Source: Oceanobacter mangrovi
GTDB lineage: Bacteria > Pseudomonadota > Gammaproteobacteria > Pseudomonadales > Oceanobacteraceae
Assembly (NCBI RefSeq): GCF_019740315.1
Contig: NZ_JAHXZR010000002.1
Coordinates: forward strand, 312,001-376,000
Direction: 5' to 3'
Length of the DNA stretch: 64,000 nt
The position numbers and the translations under genes were made by a program. Within the stretch, counting starts at the first letter, position 1; every line of letters starts with the position of its first letter. A model generated the notes under the pieces. That model was not told the origin of the DNA. It was given only the letters and a program-made list of their open reading frames with translations, and searched no databases. Shown piece by piece: positions 41,992 through 51,497 of the stretch.

Positions 41992-43413
41992 TCAGCCCAG
42001 CGGACCATCCAGCAAGCGCTGTACCTTGGCAAAAATTTCGTCGTATTCAGACTCGCTGGTGGAATCCTTCACCACACCGCCGCCGCCCCAGCATTCTGCT
42101 CCCGTTGGGGTGGCGACAATTGAGCGAATCAGAATATTGAAATCGCTAATGCCCTGATCGCTGAAATAACCAAATGAACCGCAGTAAAGGCCGCGTGGGC
42201 CTGCTTCCAGTTCAGCAATAATTTCCATCGCCCGTTTTTTCGGCGCGCCGGTAATCGAACCACCAGGGAAGGCGCTGACAATGGCGTCGACCGGGGTTAG
42301 CTCAGCTTTCACCCGGGCACTGATGGTGCTGACCATGTGGTGGACGTTGGCGTGGGATTCGATATCAAACAGCTTGTCGACCTTGACGCTGCCGGCTTCG
42401 GCAGAGCGGCCAAGATCATTGCGTAGCAGATCGACAATCATCAGGTTTTCCGCCTGATTCTTCTCACTGGCTGCCAGCCACTGGCGGTTGGCCAGGTCTT
42501 CTGCGGGTGTGTCGCCCCGTGGCGCTGTGCCCTTGATCGGACTGGTAACCATCTGCTGCTGTTCAATCTTGATAAAACGCTCCGGGCTGACACTGAACAG
42601 GGTCAGTTCCGGGTTGCGGAAATAACAGGAAAACGGCGCGTCGAAGTGCTGCAGCAGGGCTGCCGGATTGGCGCTGGTGAGATTGCTGCCAGTGTAAAAT
42701 GGCATGGTCAGGTTGACCTGATAAACATCGCCGGCGTCGATGTATTGCTGCACCTGATCAAAGGCTTGCTGATAACGCCCGGGATTCCAGGCGGGTTGCC
42801 ATTCGGTCGGTTGAGCGGGGCTGTCTGGCGACTGATTTGAGTCGGCTTGCTGCTGTGTTAACGCCTGTTCCAGCTGTTGCTCGATGGCCTGCAGGTCATC
42901 CGGTGCCAACGCGTACGGTGCGCGCAATTCAACCTGATTGTTGTCGAGTCCAAGCAACAGGCTGAATCGATAGCGGTTAAAGCTGGCGGCTGCCAGTTGT
43001 TCGGTGCTGGACGGTTGTTCGGTGCCAGACGATTGTTCGGTGTAAGACGGCTGCTCTGTTATGGAGGGCTGAGCGGAAGCCAGCCCTGCGACACTCCAGC
43101 AGCCTGCATCGTAACTGAAATATCCCATCCAACCGCTGATGAAACGTTCGTGGGGTTGTACTTCAAATGGCGAAAGAATACCGGCGTGATTGCGCAGGTT
43201 GGCTGTCAGTTGTTGCCATTCTGCCTGGTTGCGGACGGTTTGCTGCTCGACTGGATCAAACGCCAGAATCGCCCAGCGTTGCGGCTCACCGGCTGGATCG
43301 CTGTCATGTTGCCCACTGGCACCGGAATACAGCAGCGCGGGCGCAGTCAGGTGGTGGCAGGCTTGCAGCAGGCTGTCGGCAGTAAAGGGCAGAGGGTGAC
43401 GAAAATAGGGCAT
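41992..43413 (-). CDS. pabB: Aminodeoxychorismate synthase component I
   Basis: A 473-residue chorismate-using enzyme for folate synthesis. The decisive motif is PIKGTAPRG, whose Lys marks PabB rather than anthranilate synthase, together with ENLMIVDLLRNDLGR, HHMVSTISARV, FPGGSITGAPKKRAME and a closing CWGGGGVVKDSTSESEYDE. I chose ATG 43413 because the family alignment starts there, although the ribosome site is poor; the frame stays open to 43542. An insert near residue 120 contains four 6-residue repeats (TEQPSY-like), coded by a four-copy 18-bp tandem repeat, which makes the protein longer than the usual 450 or so. The glutaminase PabA is not adjacent. Confidence 0.9.
   Translation of the reverse strand: MPYFRHPLPFTADSLLQACHHLTAPALLYSGASGQHDSDPAGEPQRWAILAFDPVEQQTVRNQAEWQQLTANLRNHAGILSPFEVQPHERFISGWMGYFSYDAGCWSVAGLASAQPSITEQPSYTEQSSGTEQPSSTEQLAAASFNRYRFSLLLGLDNNQVELRAPYALAPDDLQAIEQQLEQALTQQQADSNQSPDSPAQPTEWQPAWNPGRYQQAFDQVQQYIDAGDVYQVNLTMPFYTGSNLTSANPAALLQHFDAPFSCYFRNPELTLFSVSPERFIKIEQQQMVTSPIKGTAPRGDTPAEDLANRQWLAASEKNQAENLMIVDLLRNDLGRSAEAGSVKVDKLFDIESHANVHHMVSTISARVKAELTPVDAIVSAFPGGSITGAPKKRAMEIIAELEAGPRGLYCGSFGYFSDQGISDFNILIRSIVATPTGAECWGGGGVVKDSTSESEYDEIFAKVQRLLDGPLG
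42998..43069 (-). repeat. Four-copy 18-bp tandem repeat inside pabB
   Basis: Plus-strand units begin TGTTCGGTG (42998, 43016, 43034) and TGCTCTGTT (43052). They code for a Thr-Glu-Gln-Pro/Ser-Ser pattern in a surface insert of PabB and keep the frame. Confidence 0.85.
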
Positions 43414-43584
43414 TGGCCGGGCGGATACCGAAAATTTATCAAAACAGGACAAGCGGAGTATTATCGGTGCCGCTGACGTTAAATCACAACCCCTGCGGGG
43501 GCGATTTCCGACAGTCACTTTGAGGCTGTCGTTTTTATACAACTCTTTTACCCGACTGTTTTATACAGCATGGCTACTGACTGG

Positions 43585-43640
43585 CCTGTAGCTTGTAGCT
43601 TGTAGCTTGTAGCTTGTAGCTTGTAGCCTGTAGCCTGTTG
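43585..43640 (+). repeat. Eight-copy 7-bp tandem repeat upstream of a hydrolase gene
   Basis: Units run CCTGTAG, five times CTTGTAG, CCTGTAG, CCTGTTG without interruption, ending 18 bases before the TTG start at 43659 and just before the ribosome site. Seven-base units do not keep frame and could vary by slippage. Confidence 0.92.
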
Positions 43641-43658
43641 TTGTCGTTAGGAAGTCCT

Positions 43659-44507
43659 TTGGAAAAGCACCCGATTAATGTCCGAACTGAAATTGCCGAC
43701 CAGCACGCGCTGTTGTTCCAGTGCCCGAATAATCCGGGTGGCCGGCGGCTGATTCTGATTCACGGTGCCGGTATCGCCGGTGAGTTGACCTGGACCTATG
43801 TGGTCAACTACCTGGAGGGCTGGAGTGAAATCCTGGTGCCAGACCTGGCGGGTATGGGTGGTTCACGTTTCCATGGTCTGACCCAGCCAACGGCAAAAGA
43901 TTATGCAACTCAAATGGAACAGCTGATCGACAAGCTCGACTGGTGGGATGCGGACATCGCTGGCTATTCCTTTGGCGGTACCGTTACGGTTGAGCTGCTG
44001 AAAAAGCATTCATTCAACCTGCTGTACCTGCTGGAACCGGCCTGGTTGGCGGGGGATTCGGCCAGTCATTTAATCGAAAAACGGCAGCGATATGCGGGTT
44101 TGAGTGAGCGCCTGGCCAGTGGTGATGAGTCTGCCTATCTGGATTTCCTGGATGCCGTATCGCCTAACCGGCGTTCGAATCCAACTGCTGACAAGATTGC
44201 TATCAAACGGCTGAAAACCAACGAACAAGGCCTTGTTGAAGCGCTTCATGCGGTCAGTGAATCACTGGCAAGCCAGCAGGATTATTACCTCAACTGGGTG
44301 TCGGACCTGCCAGGGCTGAGCATGGTGGGGGAGAACAGCTCACCAGATATGTATGTGCGCCAGCAGCGGCTGGAGCAGGAAAGCCCTGACTGGATTGCCC
44401 AACAGATTGCCGGAGCTGATCACAGTCTGGTCTTCACCCATCCCAAGCAGGTCGCTCGGTTGATGAACGAGCGCCTGAAATTGCTGTTGGCAGATCTCGG
44501 CGAATAA
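43659..44507 (+). CDS. Alpha/beta hydrolase of unknown substrate
   Basis: A 282-residue soluble hydrolase. The oxyanion loop is RRLILIHGAGIAGELTWTYV (about residues 29-48), the nucleophile elbow is AGYSFGGTV, and the catalytic His is probably in ADHSLVFTHP near the end. It resembles the general alpha/beta-hydrolase fold-1 proteins. The start is TTG 43659: AGGA is 6 bases upstream and MEKHPINVRTEI begins the conserved part; the frame continues upstream into the 7-bp repeat. It converges with ppsR. No neighbouring pathway indicates its substrate. Confidence 0.75.
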   Translation: MEKHPINVRTEIADQHALLFQCPNNPGGRRLILIHGAGIAGELTWTYVVNYLEGWSEILVPDLAGMGGSRFHGLTQPTAKDYATQMEQLIDKLDWWDADIAGYSFGGTVTVELLKKHSFNLLYLLEPAWLAGDSASHLIEKRQRYAGLSERLASGDESAYLDFLDAVSPNRRSNPTADKIAIKRLKTNEQGLVEALHAVSESLASQQDYYLNWVSDLPGLSMVGENSSPDMYVRQQRLEQESPDWIAQQIAGADHSLVFTHPKQVARLMNERLKLLLADLGE

Positions 44508-44530
44508 CGCGCCTGCGTGTAACACCGCCC

Positions 44531-45349
44531 TCAGGTTTGCAGACGACGCTGCAAACCGGTCTCGGCCATGATGCGGGTCGAAATTTCTTCCACGGATTTG
44601 TCGGTGGTGCTGATGTAGGGAATCTGTTCCCGCTCAAACAGCATCTCGACTTCATCGACCTCGTGATAACACTGCTTCAGTGATGCATAACGACTGTTAG
44701 CCCGACGCTCATGGCGAATCACCGACAGTCGGTCAGGGTCGATGGTGAGGCCAAACAGCTTGTGGCGTTGTTTTTCCAGTACCGGTGGCAGTTTGAGGTC
44801 AGCCATGTCCTCTTCGGTCAGCGGATAGTTGGCGGCCTTGATGCCATATTGCATCGCCAGGTACAGGCAGGTCGGGGTTTTGCCACAGCGGGAAACACCG
44901 ACCAGAATCACATCGGCTTCGTTGTAGTGACGGGTGCGGGCACCGTCATCGTTGTCGAGAGCAAAGTTAACCGAGTTGATACGAGCCACGTAGCTGGCAC
45001 TGAGTGCGGAATGGGATTTGCCAACCCGGTACGATGACTCAACACCTAACGCCTGTTCCAGCGGATTCAGAAAAGCCGAGAAAATATCAATATTGAGGCC
45101 GTTGGCCTGACCGAGGATTTTACGGATGTCCTTGTCGATGATGGTGTCGAAAATAATCGCTGGCTGGCCGGAGCTTTCAGCCTTGCGGTTGATCTTATCG
45201 ACCAGTGCTTCAGCCTTGGCAACACTGTCGATGTAGGGGACGGTCAAACGCTCAAATTCAATGGCTTCAAACTGCGCCAGCAGGCTGTTACCCAGCATCT
45301 CGGCGGTGATGCCGGTGCCATCAGAGACAAAATAGGCGAATCGCTTCAT
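44531..45349 (-). CDS. ppsR: PEP synthetase regulatory protein (kinase/pyrophosphorylase)
   Basis: A 272-residue cytoplasmic bifunctional enzyme that phosphorylates phosphoenolpyruvate synthase with ADP to switch it off and removes the phosphate with Pi to switch it on. The family start [20 protein letters not shown] and the P-loop [20 protein letters not shown] (about residues 147-166) are both typical. It is divergent from its target ppsA across 406 bases, the usual arrangement in gammaproteobacteria, which supports the call strongly. Confidence 0.93.
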   Translation of the reverse strand: MKRFAYFVSDGTGITAEMLGNSLLAQFEAIEFERLTVPYIDSVAKAEALVDKINRKAESSGQPAIIFDTIIDKDIRKILGQANGLNIDIFSAFLNPLEQALGVESSYRVGKSHSALSASYVARINSVNFALDNDDGARTRHYNEADVILVGVSRCGKTPTCLYLAMQYGIKAANYPLTEEDMADLKLPPVLEKQRHKLFGLTIDPDRLSVIRHERRANSRYASLKQCYHEVDEVEMLFEREQIPYISTTDKSVEEISTRIMAETGLQRRLQT

Positions 45350-45755
45350 ATGGAAATTTGCTTTACCTGCACTTAGTATATCGCGCGCTGTAGGCAGCTG
45401 ACGGCCATTTGTCCGCGCTGAAACCTACTGGCGTATGTCGAATTCACGTTGTGGCGACTCCGGCTGAGGCAAGAAAATGCCGGTCTGGAGTCGTTCTCAG
45501 GCGGGTCGATATTTGTCGCGGTTGTAAAGTATTGTGGTGTTGGTATGAGCCATCCACAGCCGCGACCCAGATCATGCAGCATCATAACGAAAGAGAATAG
45601 GCTGCAACCCACGAAAAGCAGGCACTCGTACAAACAATCAGAAAAGCCCGGATTTGGCCTCTGTTGCTGTTACACAGCGACTCCCCAAACTTGCAGGCAC
45701 GCCACCCGGCGGTTCGACAGGGCTAATAAACACTCGATGGTACAGGAGAACGACG
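45350..45755. other. Divergent promoter region of ppsR and ppsA
   Basis: A 406-base gap without a convincing gene. Frames of 86 to 104 codons cross it but have no homology and overlap each other on both strands. It must carry promoters for both genes; I cannot pick them by eye. Confidence 0.4.
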
Positions 45756-48122
45756 TTGACTGACTATGTACTTTGGTTTAACCAGGTCGGAATTGGCGAT
45801 GTAGAACAGGTTGGCGGCAAGAACGCGTCGCTGGGTGAGATGATCAGTCATCTTGCCAATGCCGGGGTTACCGTGCCCGGTGGTTTTGCCACCACAGCTT
45901 CGGCCTATCGTGAATTCCTGGCCTATGAAGGACTGGCTGATCGTATTAACGAAGCCCTCAACAATCTCGATGTTGATGACGTCCGTCAGTTGTCAGAAGT
46001 TGGCAGTGCGATTCGTAGCTGGATTCTCGATGCGCCGTTGCCGCCAGCCCTGGAAGAAGCCATTCGTGCGGCGTTTGTGACCCTGCAGGAAGGCAACAGC
46101 AGCATGGCAGTGGCCGTGCGTTCTTCGGCGACTGCAGAAGATCTGCCGGATGCATCTTTCGCTGGTCAGCAGGAAACCCACCTCAATATCGTTGGTATCG
46201 ACAACGTTCTGCACGCCGTGCGGGACGTATTTGCCTCGCTGTTTAACGACCGTGCGATTGCCTATCGGGTGCATCAGGGTTTTGAACATTCGCAGATCGC
46301 CCTGTCTGCTGGTGTGCAGCGGATGGTACGCAGCGAAACCGCTTCCAGTGGTGTGATGTTCACCATTGATACCGAATCCGGTTTTGATCAGGTGGTGTTT
46401 GTTACTTCTTCCTATGGTCTGGGTGAAACGGTCGTTCAGGGTGCAGTTAACCCGGACGAGTTCTACGTTCACAAAATCAATCTGCAGGAAGGCCGTCCGG
46501 CGATTCTGCGTCGTAACCTGGGTGCCAAGGCCATCAAGATGGTCTATTCCGAATCCGCCAGCGTTGGCAAGTCGGTTGAAACCCAGCGGGTTGACCGCGA
46601 GCTGCGTCAGCAATTCTCGATCAATGACGATGAAGTTCAGCAACTGGCCGTGATGGCAATGACCATCGAGAAACACTACGGTCGGCCGATGGACATCGAG
46701 TGGGCCAAAGACGGTGATGACGGCAAGCTTTACGTAGTACAAGCGCGCCCGGAAACCGTCAAGAGCCGCGCCAGCAAGAACGTCATGGAGCGTTATCTGC
46801 TGAAAGAAACCGGTACTGTGCTGGCTGAAGGCCGCTCAATCGGTCACCGCATTGGTTCTGGCAAGGTGCGCATCTTGCGCAATATCGAAGAGATGGATCA
46901 GGTCAAGGAAGGCGACGTACTGGTTGCCGACATGACCGACCCGGATTGGGAACCGGTGATGAAGCGTTCTGCTGCCATCGTCACCAACCGTGGTGGTCGT
47001 ACCTGTCACGCTGCAATTATTGCCCGCGAGTTGGGTATTCCGGCGGTTGTTGGCTGCGAAGACGCCACAGACCGTTTGCAGGATGGTCAGGAAGTCACGG
47101 TTTCCTGTGCCGAAGGCGACACGGGTTTCGTTTACGAAGGTGCGCTGGATTTTGATATTCGTACCAACAGTGTCGATTCGATGCCGGACCTGCCGTTCAA
47201 GATCATGATGAACGTCGGTAACCCGGATCGCGCTTTCGACTTCCAGAGCCTGCCGAACGCGGGTGTGGGTCTGGCTCGTCTGGAATTCATTATCAACCGT
47301 ATGATTGGTGTGCATCCAAAAGCGCTGTTGAACTTCAACAGTCTGCCGGAAGATCTGAAGCCAACCGTGCAGCGTCGTTTCTCTGGCTACGCTGGCCCGG
47401 TCGATTTTTACGTTGAAAAGCTGGTGGAAGGTATTTCCTCGCTGGCGGCGGCGTTCTGGCCAAAACGTGTGATCGTGCGTTTGTCTGACTTCAAGTCCAA
47501 CGAATATGCCAACCTGATTGGCGGTCGTTTGTACGAACCGGAAGAAGAAAACCCGATGCTGGGCTTCCGTGGCGCTTCCCGTTACATCTCCAAGAACTTC
47601 CGCGACTGCTTTGAACTCGAATGCCGGGCAATGCGCAAGGTGCGTGACGAGATGGGCTTCACCAACGTCGAAATCATGGTGCCGTTCGTGCGAACCCCGG
47701 GCGAAGCCGAGCAGGTGGTTGGCTTGTTGAAGGAAAACGGCCTGGAACGTGGCAACAATGGTCTGAAGCTGATCATGATGTGTGAATTGCCTGCCAACGC
47801 GCTGCTGGCGGACGAATTCCTGCAGCACTTTGACGGCTTCTCGATTGGTTCCAACGACCTGACCCAGCTGACGCTGGGGCTCGATCGTGACTCCGGCATC
47901 ATTGCGCACTTGTTCGATGAACGTAACCCGGCCATCAAGATTTTGCTTGAAAATGCCATTCAGGCCTGTAAAAAGCAGGGCAAATACGTGGGCATCTGTG
48001 GTCAGGGGCCTTCCGACCATCCAGACTTCGCCCAGTGGTTGATGGAGCACGGCATTGACAGTGTTTCGCTCAACCCGGATTCCGTGCTGGATACCTGGTT
48101 CTTCCTGGCAGACAAGGCATAA
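45756..48122 (+). CDS. ppsA: Phosphoenolpyruvate synthase
   Basis: A 788-residue cytoplasmic enzyme that makes PEP from pyruvate and ATP for gluconeogenesis. The N-terminal ATP-grasp domain has [15 protein letters not shown] and [20 protein letters not shown]. The swivelling domain has the phosphohistidine in [21 protein letters not shown], next to the Thr that PpsR modifies. The C-terminal barrel has [20 protein letters not shown] and [11 protein letters not shown] with the catalytic Cys. I chose TTG 45756, with AGGAGAA 5 bases upstream and the normal family length; the longer frame from 45654 adds unrelated residues. A hairpin follows the gene. Confidence 0.93.
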   Translation: MTDYVLWFNQVGIGDVEQVGGKNASLGEMISHLANAGVTVPGGFATTASAYREFLAYEGLADRINEALNNLDVDDVRQLSEVGSAIRSWILDAPLPPALEEAIRAAFVTLQEGNSSMAVAVRSSATAEDLPDASFAGQQETHLNIVGIDNVLHAVRDVFASLFNDRAIAYRVHQGFEHSQIALSAGVQRMVRSETASSGVMFTIDTESGFDQVVFVTSSYGLGETVVQGAVNPDEFYVHKINLQEGRPAILRRNLGAKAIKMVYSESASVGKSVETQRVDRELRQQFSINDDEVQQLAVMAMTIEKHYGRPMDIEWAKDGDDGKLYVVQARPETVKSRASKNVMERYLLKETGTVLAEGRSIGHRIGSGKVRILRNIEEMDQVKEGDVLVADMTDPDWEPVMKRSAAIVTNRGGRTCHAAIIARELGIPAVVGCEDATDRLQDGQEVTVSCAEGDTGFVYEGALDFDIRTNSVDSMPDLPFKIMMNVGNPDRAFDFQSLPNAGVGLARLEFIINRMIGVHPKALLNFNSLPEDLKPTVQRRFSGYAGPVDFYVEKLVEGISSLAAAFWPKRVIVRLSDFKSNEYANLIGGRLYEPEEENPMLGFRGASRYISKNFRDCFELECRAMRKVRDEMGFTNVEIMVPFVRTPGEAEQVVGLLKENGLERGNNGLKLIMMCELPANALLADEFLQHFDGFSIGSNDLTQLTLGLDRDSGIIAHLFDERNPAIKILLENAIQACKKQGKYVGICGQGPSDHPDFAQWLMEHGIDSVSLNPDSVLDTWFFLADKA

Positions 48123-48153
48123 TCGGCCCGCGTAGCAGTACATGAACCGATTG

Positions 48154-48182
48154 GATGGGCCCTTTGTGGCCCATCATTGTTT
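48154..48182 (+). terminator. Hairpin terminator after ppsA
   Basis: Stem GATGGGCC / GGCCCATC with a 6-base loop, followed by ATTGTTTG, 31 bases after the stop. Confidence 0.6.
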
Positions 48183-48196
48183 GAGGCTTGTTTTGA

Positions 48197-49189
48197 ATGA
48201 AAAGCAGCAGTGAGCTGTTTCCTGTCACTCTGGCGCGGGCGGAAAACCTCGCCGGATTTACCGACGACGTCTATCTGGTCAAGCACAACCTGGACCTGGA
48301 TCGTAGTGTCGAAGTCGCGGTATCCCATCTGTCTCCGGGCAGCTATGAAACTTCACCATTACGCAATGGCAGTCGGCCATCGGTGGTGTTACTGCACGGC
48401 GCCTTTAACAATCGTACCGTCTGGCTGGGCCATGATGGCGAAGGTCTGGCCGCCTGGTTGGTGCGTCAGGGCTTTGATGTTTGGCTGATGGAAATGCGCG
48501 GCCACGGCTATTCGCCCCGTAATCTCGATTATTCCGCCAACAATACTGAGCAATACGCGCTCTGTGATATTCCCGCAGTACATGACTTTGTACATGAAAA
48601 ATCCGGTTGCTGGCCGGTCTGGATTGGCCATTCACTGGGGGCGGTGGCGATTGCCTCGGCGCTGGCAGCAGGCAAGCTGACGGCTCAAAATTGCCCTGGC
48701 ATTGTGACTCTGGGAGCCCAGATTCTGAAACGTCCCTGGTATTTGTGGATGCCGCTGGGCGCCACTACCGCACGACTGTTAATGACCGGCAAGTCCGAAC
48801 TGGACGGTCGTAAGGTTGGCATTGGCCCGGAAAACGAGCCCGTTGGCATTACCCGTGAAATGCTGTCGCGTCGGGCGCTGTTTGGTAAGTGGCAGCTGGA
48901 ACACGACAAACGGCTGTTGCTGCCGCATTGGCGCAGCAGTTCAGTACCGGCCCTGATGATGATGGGGCCGGCAGATGATGTTGACCCGCTGGCTTGTTGT
49001 CGGCGTTTTGCTGAGCAATATGGTGCGGATAACGAGGCTGGCATCGACAAGACGCTGACGGTGCTGGCTGCAGGAGATGGCTTCAGCCATGACTTCGGCC
49101 ACAACGACATGGTGCGAGGCGAGCAGGCACAAGCTGAAGTTTGGCCATTAATTGAAAGCTGGCTGGGCCAGCGGGTTGGATTGACCTGA
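48197..49189 (+). CDS. Alpha/beta hydrolase, lipase-like
   Basis: A 330-residue protein without clear signal peptide. PSVVLLHGAFNNRTVWLG (about residues 62-79) is the oxyanion loop, EMRGHGYS follows, and PVWIGHSLGAVAI (about 139-151) is the nucleophile elbow. GPADDVDP probably supplies the acid, and FSHDFGHNDM the His. The layout resembles gastric-lipase-like and PHB-depolymerase-like hydrolases of gammaproteobacteria. GAGG precedes the ATG at a rather long distance. It follows ppsA after a terminator-like hairpin. Substrate unknown. Confidence 0.78.
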   Translation: MKSSSELFPVTLARAENLAGFTDDVYLVKHNLDLDRSVEVAVSHLSPGSYETSPLRNGSRPSVVLLHGAFNNRTVWLGHDGEGLAAWLVRQGFDVWLMEMRGHGYSPRNLDYSANNTEQYALCDIPAVHDFVHEKSGCWPVWIGHSLGAVAIASALAAGKLTAQNCPGIVTLGAQILKRPWYLWMPLGATTARLLMTGKSELDGRKVGIGPENEPVGITREMLSRRALFGKWQLEHDKRLLLPHWRSSSVPALMMMGPADDVDPLACCRRFAEQYGADNEAGIDKTLTVLAAGDGFSHDFGHNDMVRGEQAQAEVWPLIESWLGQRVGLT

Positions 49190-49192
49190 CTC

Positions 49193-49221
49193 GTTTGGTG
49201 AATGCGCGGCATTCACCAAAC
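49193..49221. terminator. 13-bp perfect hairpin after the hydrolase gene
   Basis: GTTTGGTGAATGC and its complement GCATTCACCAAAC enclose a 3-base loop, starting 3 bases after the stop. No T-run follows; it may act as a 3' end stabiliser or Rho-independent site with A/T flanks. Confidence 0.55.
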
Positions 49222-49272
49222 TGACGTTCACACACGGGTGGTTGCTGGTTTATAACTGGCAGGGTTTTGAGG

Positions 49273-49298
49273 GCCGGAGTGCCTCCGGCTTATATTTC
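49273..49298 (+). terminator. Second hairpin in the leader of rraA
   Basis: GCCGGAG, loop TGC, CTCCGGC, followed by TTATATTT, 24 bases before the rraA start. It could be a terminator for read-through or a leader structure of rraA. Confidence 0.45.
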
Positions 49299-49321
49299 CC
49301 TGACAGCAAAAGGAAGCGGCC

Positions 49322-49816
49322 ATGACCCAAATTCTCACTCCCGATCTGTGCGATGCCTACCCGGACCTGGTTGAAGTGGTAGAACCCATGTTCAACAACT
49401 ACGGGGGACGTTCTTCCTTTGGCGGTGAAATCGTCACCATCAAGGCTTTCGAAGACAATTCCAAAGTTCGTGAACTGGTGGCCACCGAAGGTAAGGGCAA
49501 GGTACTGGTGGTGGATGGCGGCGGTTCACTGCGTCATGCCATGTTGGGTGACATGCTGGCCGAAAAAGCCGCTGTCAACGGCTGGGAGGGCATCATCATC
49601 AACGGCTGTATCCGCGATGTTGACGCCATTATGGAAACCGAACTGGGCGTACAGGCGCTGGCAACCATTCCGCTGAAAACCGAAAAGCGCGGCATTGGTG
49701 ACGTCAATGTTGACGTGAAATTTGGCGGTGTGGTGTTCAAGCCTGGCTGTTATGTTTATGCCGACAACAACGGCATTATTGTATCGCCACAGCCGCTGGA
49801 AATGCCGGAAGAGTAA
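49322..49816 (+). CDS. rraA: Ribonuclease E activity regulator RraA
   Basis: A 164-residue cytoplasmic trimeric protein that binds RNase E and inhibits it, changing mRNA decay. The family core is intact: [19 protein letters not shown] at the start, [56 protein letters not shown] and an end with [28 protein letters not shown] lies just before the ATG. Some homologues are aldolases, but the DGGGSLR-type site and length fit RraA. Confidence 0.92.
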   Translation: MTQILTPDLCDAYPDLVEVVEPMFNNYGGRSSFGGEIVTIKAFEDNSKVRELVATEGKGKVLVVDGGGSLRHAMLGDMLAEKAAVNGWEGIIINGCIRDVDAIMETELGVQALATIPLKTEKRGIGDVNVDVKFGGVVFKPGCYVYADNNGIIVSPQPLEMPEE

Positions 49817-49908
49817 TTCCGACCGGTTTGGTGCAGTCCGCTATTCTGCGGTCTGTGCCGGATTGTGTTACTGTGATCGCCTGTTTTAATGATGATTCAG
49901 GTGATCGC

Positions 49909-50340
49909 TTGAAAGCACCGTTCTCACTCTCTCTTTCCTTGTTTTCTACTGTCCTGTTTTCTACTGCATTGGCGCTTGAGCCTGCCCAGGCGGAATCCCG
50001 TATCAAGTCGCTCGACGATGTTGAATCCATTACCCTTAACGGCGTTGAATATCTCAACAAGCAGCAAGTGCTGGAGTTGTTGCGCCAACCGGCTAATACA
50101 TCGGCTTCAACAGCTGTTGAATCTGGCAAGTCTTCTGCTGAAGCTGCACGTGCTCCCGGCGTGGCAGCCAAACAGGCTGACTGGCGCTGCAATCTGAAAC
50201 CACCCTTCTCCGATGCCTATTTCCAGGCTTCTGCAACTGCCCGTCATATGGCGATCAATGAGGTGGTTGGCGCCTGTATGGAATCCCTCAGTGATGCCAT
50301 GCAGTGCAAAGAATCCCGCGTGCAGTGTTATCAGGAATAA
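49909..50340 (+). CDS. Small exported protein of unknown function
   Basis: A 143-residue protein from TTG 49909 (AGGTGA 4 bases upstream), with a signal peptide PFSLSLSLFSTVLFSTALAL cleaved near AQAES. The mature part has an Ala/Ser-rich linker and a C-terminal region with four Cys (WRCNLKP, GACMES, MQCKES, VQCYQE), likely two disulfides. A longer frame from 49828 has no ribosome site. It is convergent with cbiB, 7 bases apart. I do not recognise the family. Confidence 0.6.
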   Translation: MKAPFSLSLSLFSTVLFSTALALEPAQAESRIKSLDDVESITLNGVEYLNKQQVLELLRQPANTSASTAVESGKSSAEAARAPGVAAKQADWRCNLKPPFSDAYFQASATARHMAINEVVGACMESLSDAMQCKESRVQCYQE

Positions 50341-50347
50341 TCCAGAT

Positions 50348-51295
50348 TCAGATCATGGCTGTCAGCACGATAAACAACCCCAGTGCCAGTGCTGAAGCCA
50401 GATACATCAGCTGAATCGCCAGCAAAATATCGCTGGGGTTAACTGTCCTGTCGCCGTCCCCGATCCAGGGTTTTTCAACCAGCTGGCCAAAATAGACGTT
50501 GGGGCCGCCCATACGGATGCCGAGAGCGCCAGCCGCGCTGGCTTCTGACCAGGCACAATTGGGGCTTTTGTGTTGGTGGCGGTCGCGCCAGCCGATGCGC
50601 CAGGCGGCTTGCCAGTCCAGTCGCAATAACGCCGCTGCCAGGGTGAACAATGGCCAGCTCAAACGGGCGGGCAGCCAGTTGGCGAGGTCATCCAGTTTGG
50701 CAGAGGCGTAGCCGAAATGGCGGTACTGGTCGTTCTGATAGCCAATCATGGAATCCAGAGTGTTAACTGCTTTATAGGCCAGCATTGCTGGAACGCCACC
50801 AATAAACAGCCAGAACAGTGGGGCAATAACACCATCAACGGTGTTTTCTGCGACGGTTTCTACGGTGGCGCGGGCAATCTGTTCTTCGTTCAGCTGGCTG
50901 GTGTCACGGCCAACAATCCACGACAGCTTTTCCCGGCTTTGTGCCAATGAGCCAGATTCCAACGCTTCAAACACGGCTTTGGCGGCGTCGGCCAGGCTGC
51001 GGCTGGCGAGTAGTTGATAAGCCAGAGCGATTTGCACAGCCACCGCCAGCCAGCTGGATATCAGACTGCTCAGCCAAATCAGAAGCAAACCGGCCAGCCA
51101 GGCACCAACAACAACGATTAACCAGAGCGCAACCCCGGCCAGCTTTTGCTGCTGTGGCGTGTGTTCTGGTTTGAGGAGTTGTTGTTGTAGCCGCTGGATC
51201 AGCTTGCCAATCAGTACCACCGGATGCGGCCAGTGGTGTGGATCACCCAGTTTGAGATCCAACAGAAAAGCAGTCAGCCAATAAATCGAAAACAT
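50348..51295 (-). CDS. cbiB: Adenosylcobinamide-phosphate synthase
   Basis: A 315-residue inner-membrane enzyme that attaches the aminopropanol (phosphate) arm to cobyric acid. LLDLKLGDPHHWPHPVVLIGKLI at the start, RDTSQLNEEQIARATVETVAENTVDGVIAPLFW (about residues 130-162) and KSPNCAWSEASAAGALGI are CbiB hallmarks. It is about 29 kb from the cobalamin operon and has no riboswitch directly upstream that I can see. Together with CobQ it indicates that cobyric acid is made or taken up and finished here. Confidence 0.92.
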   Translation of the reverse strand: MFSIYWLTAFLLDLKLGDPHHWPHPVVLIGKLIQRLQQQLLKPEHTPQQQKLAGVALWLIVVVGAWLAGLLLIWLSSLISSWLAVAVQIALAYQLLASRSLADAAKAVFEALESGSLAQSREKLSWIVGRDTSQLNEEQIARATVETVAENTVDGVIAPLFWLFIGGVPAMLAYKAVNTLDSMIGYQNDQYRHFGYASAKLDDLANWLPARLSWPLFTLAAALLRLDWQAAWRIGWRDRHQHKSPNCAWSEASAAGALGIRMGGPNVYFGQLVEKPWIGDGDRTVNPSDILLAIQLMYLASALALGLFIVLTAMI

Positions 51296-51497
51296 GGGGC
51301 TTCCGTGTTCAAAAGAAGCGCACTGTGGCCTTGTCAGTGGCTTTTGGCAAATCCGGGTTCACTTGTAGTCAAGAAATATAATACCTGAGTGCCTAACATG
51401 GTTTTGTTCATTGGGCTGGACGAAGTGTCTTGAGCCATACACTGGTTTGTTATTGATAGAAAGTTCAAAATCGAGCCAATTTTTCAGAGATTAACGT

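Noticed and set aside
43585-43640. Heptamer repeat considered as a CRISPR array
   Set aside because: Units are 7 bases and directly adjacent with no spacers; no cas genes nearby. It is a simple tandem repeat.
45645-45660. Possible sigma-54 promoter TTGGCCTCTGTTGCT before ppsA
   Set aside because: The distance between the GG and GC elements is 8 bases instead of about 10, so the consensus is not met.
46836-48143. 435-codon minus-strand frame inside ppsA
   Set aside because: Opposite the conserved PEP synthase C-terminal domain; no domain or ribosome site.
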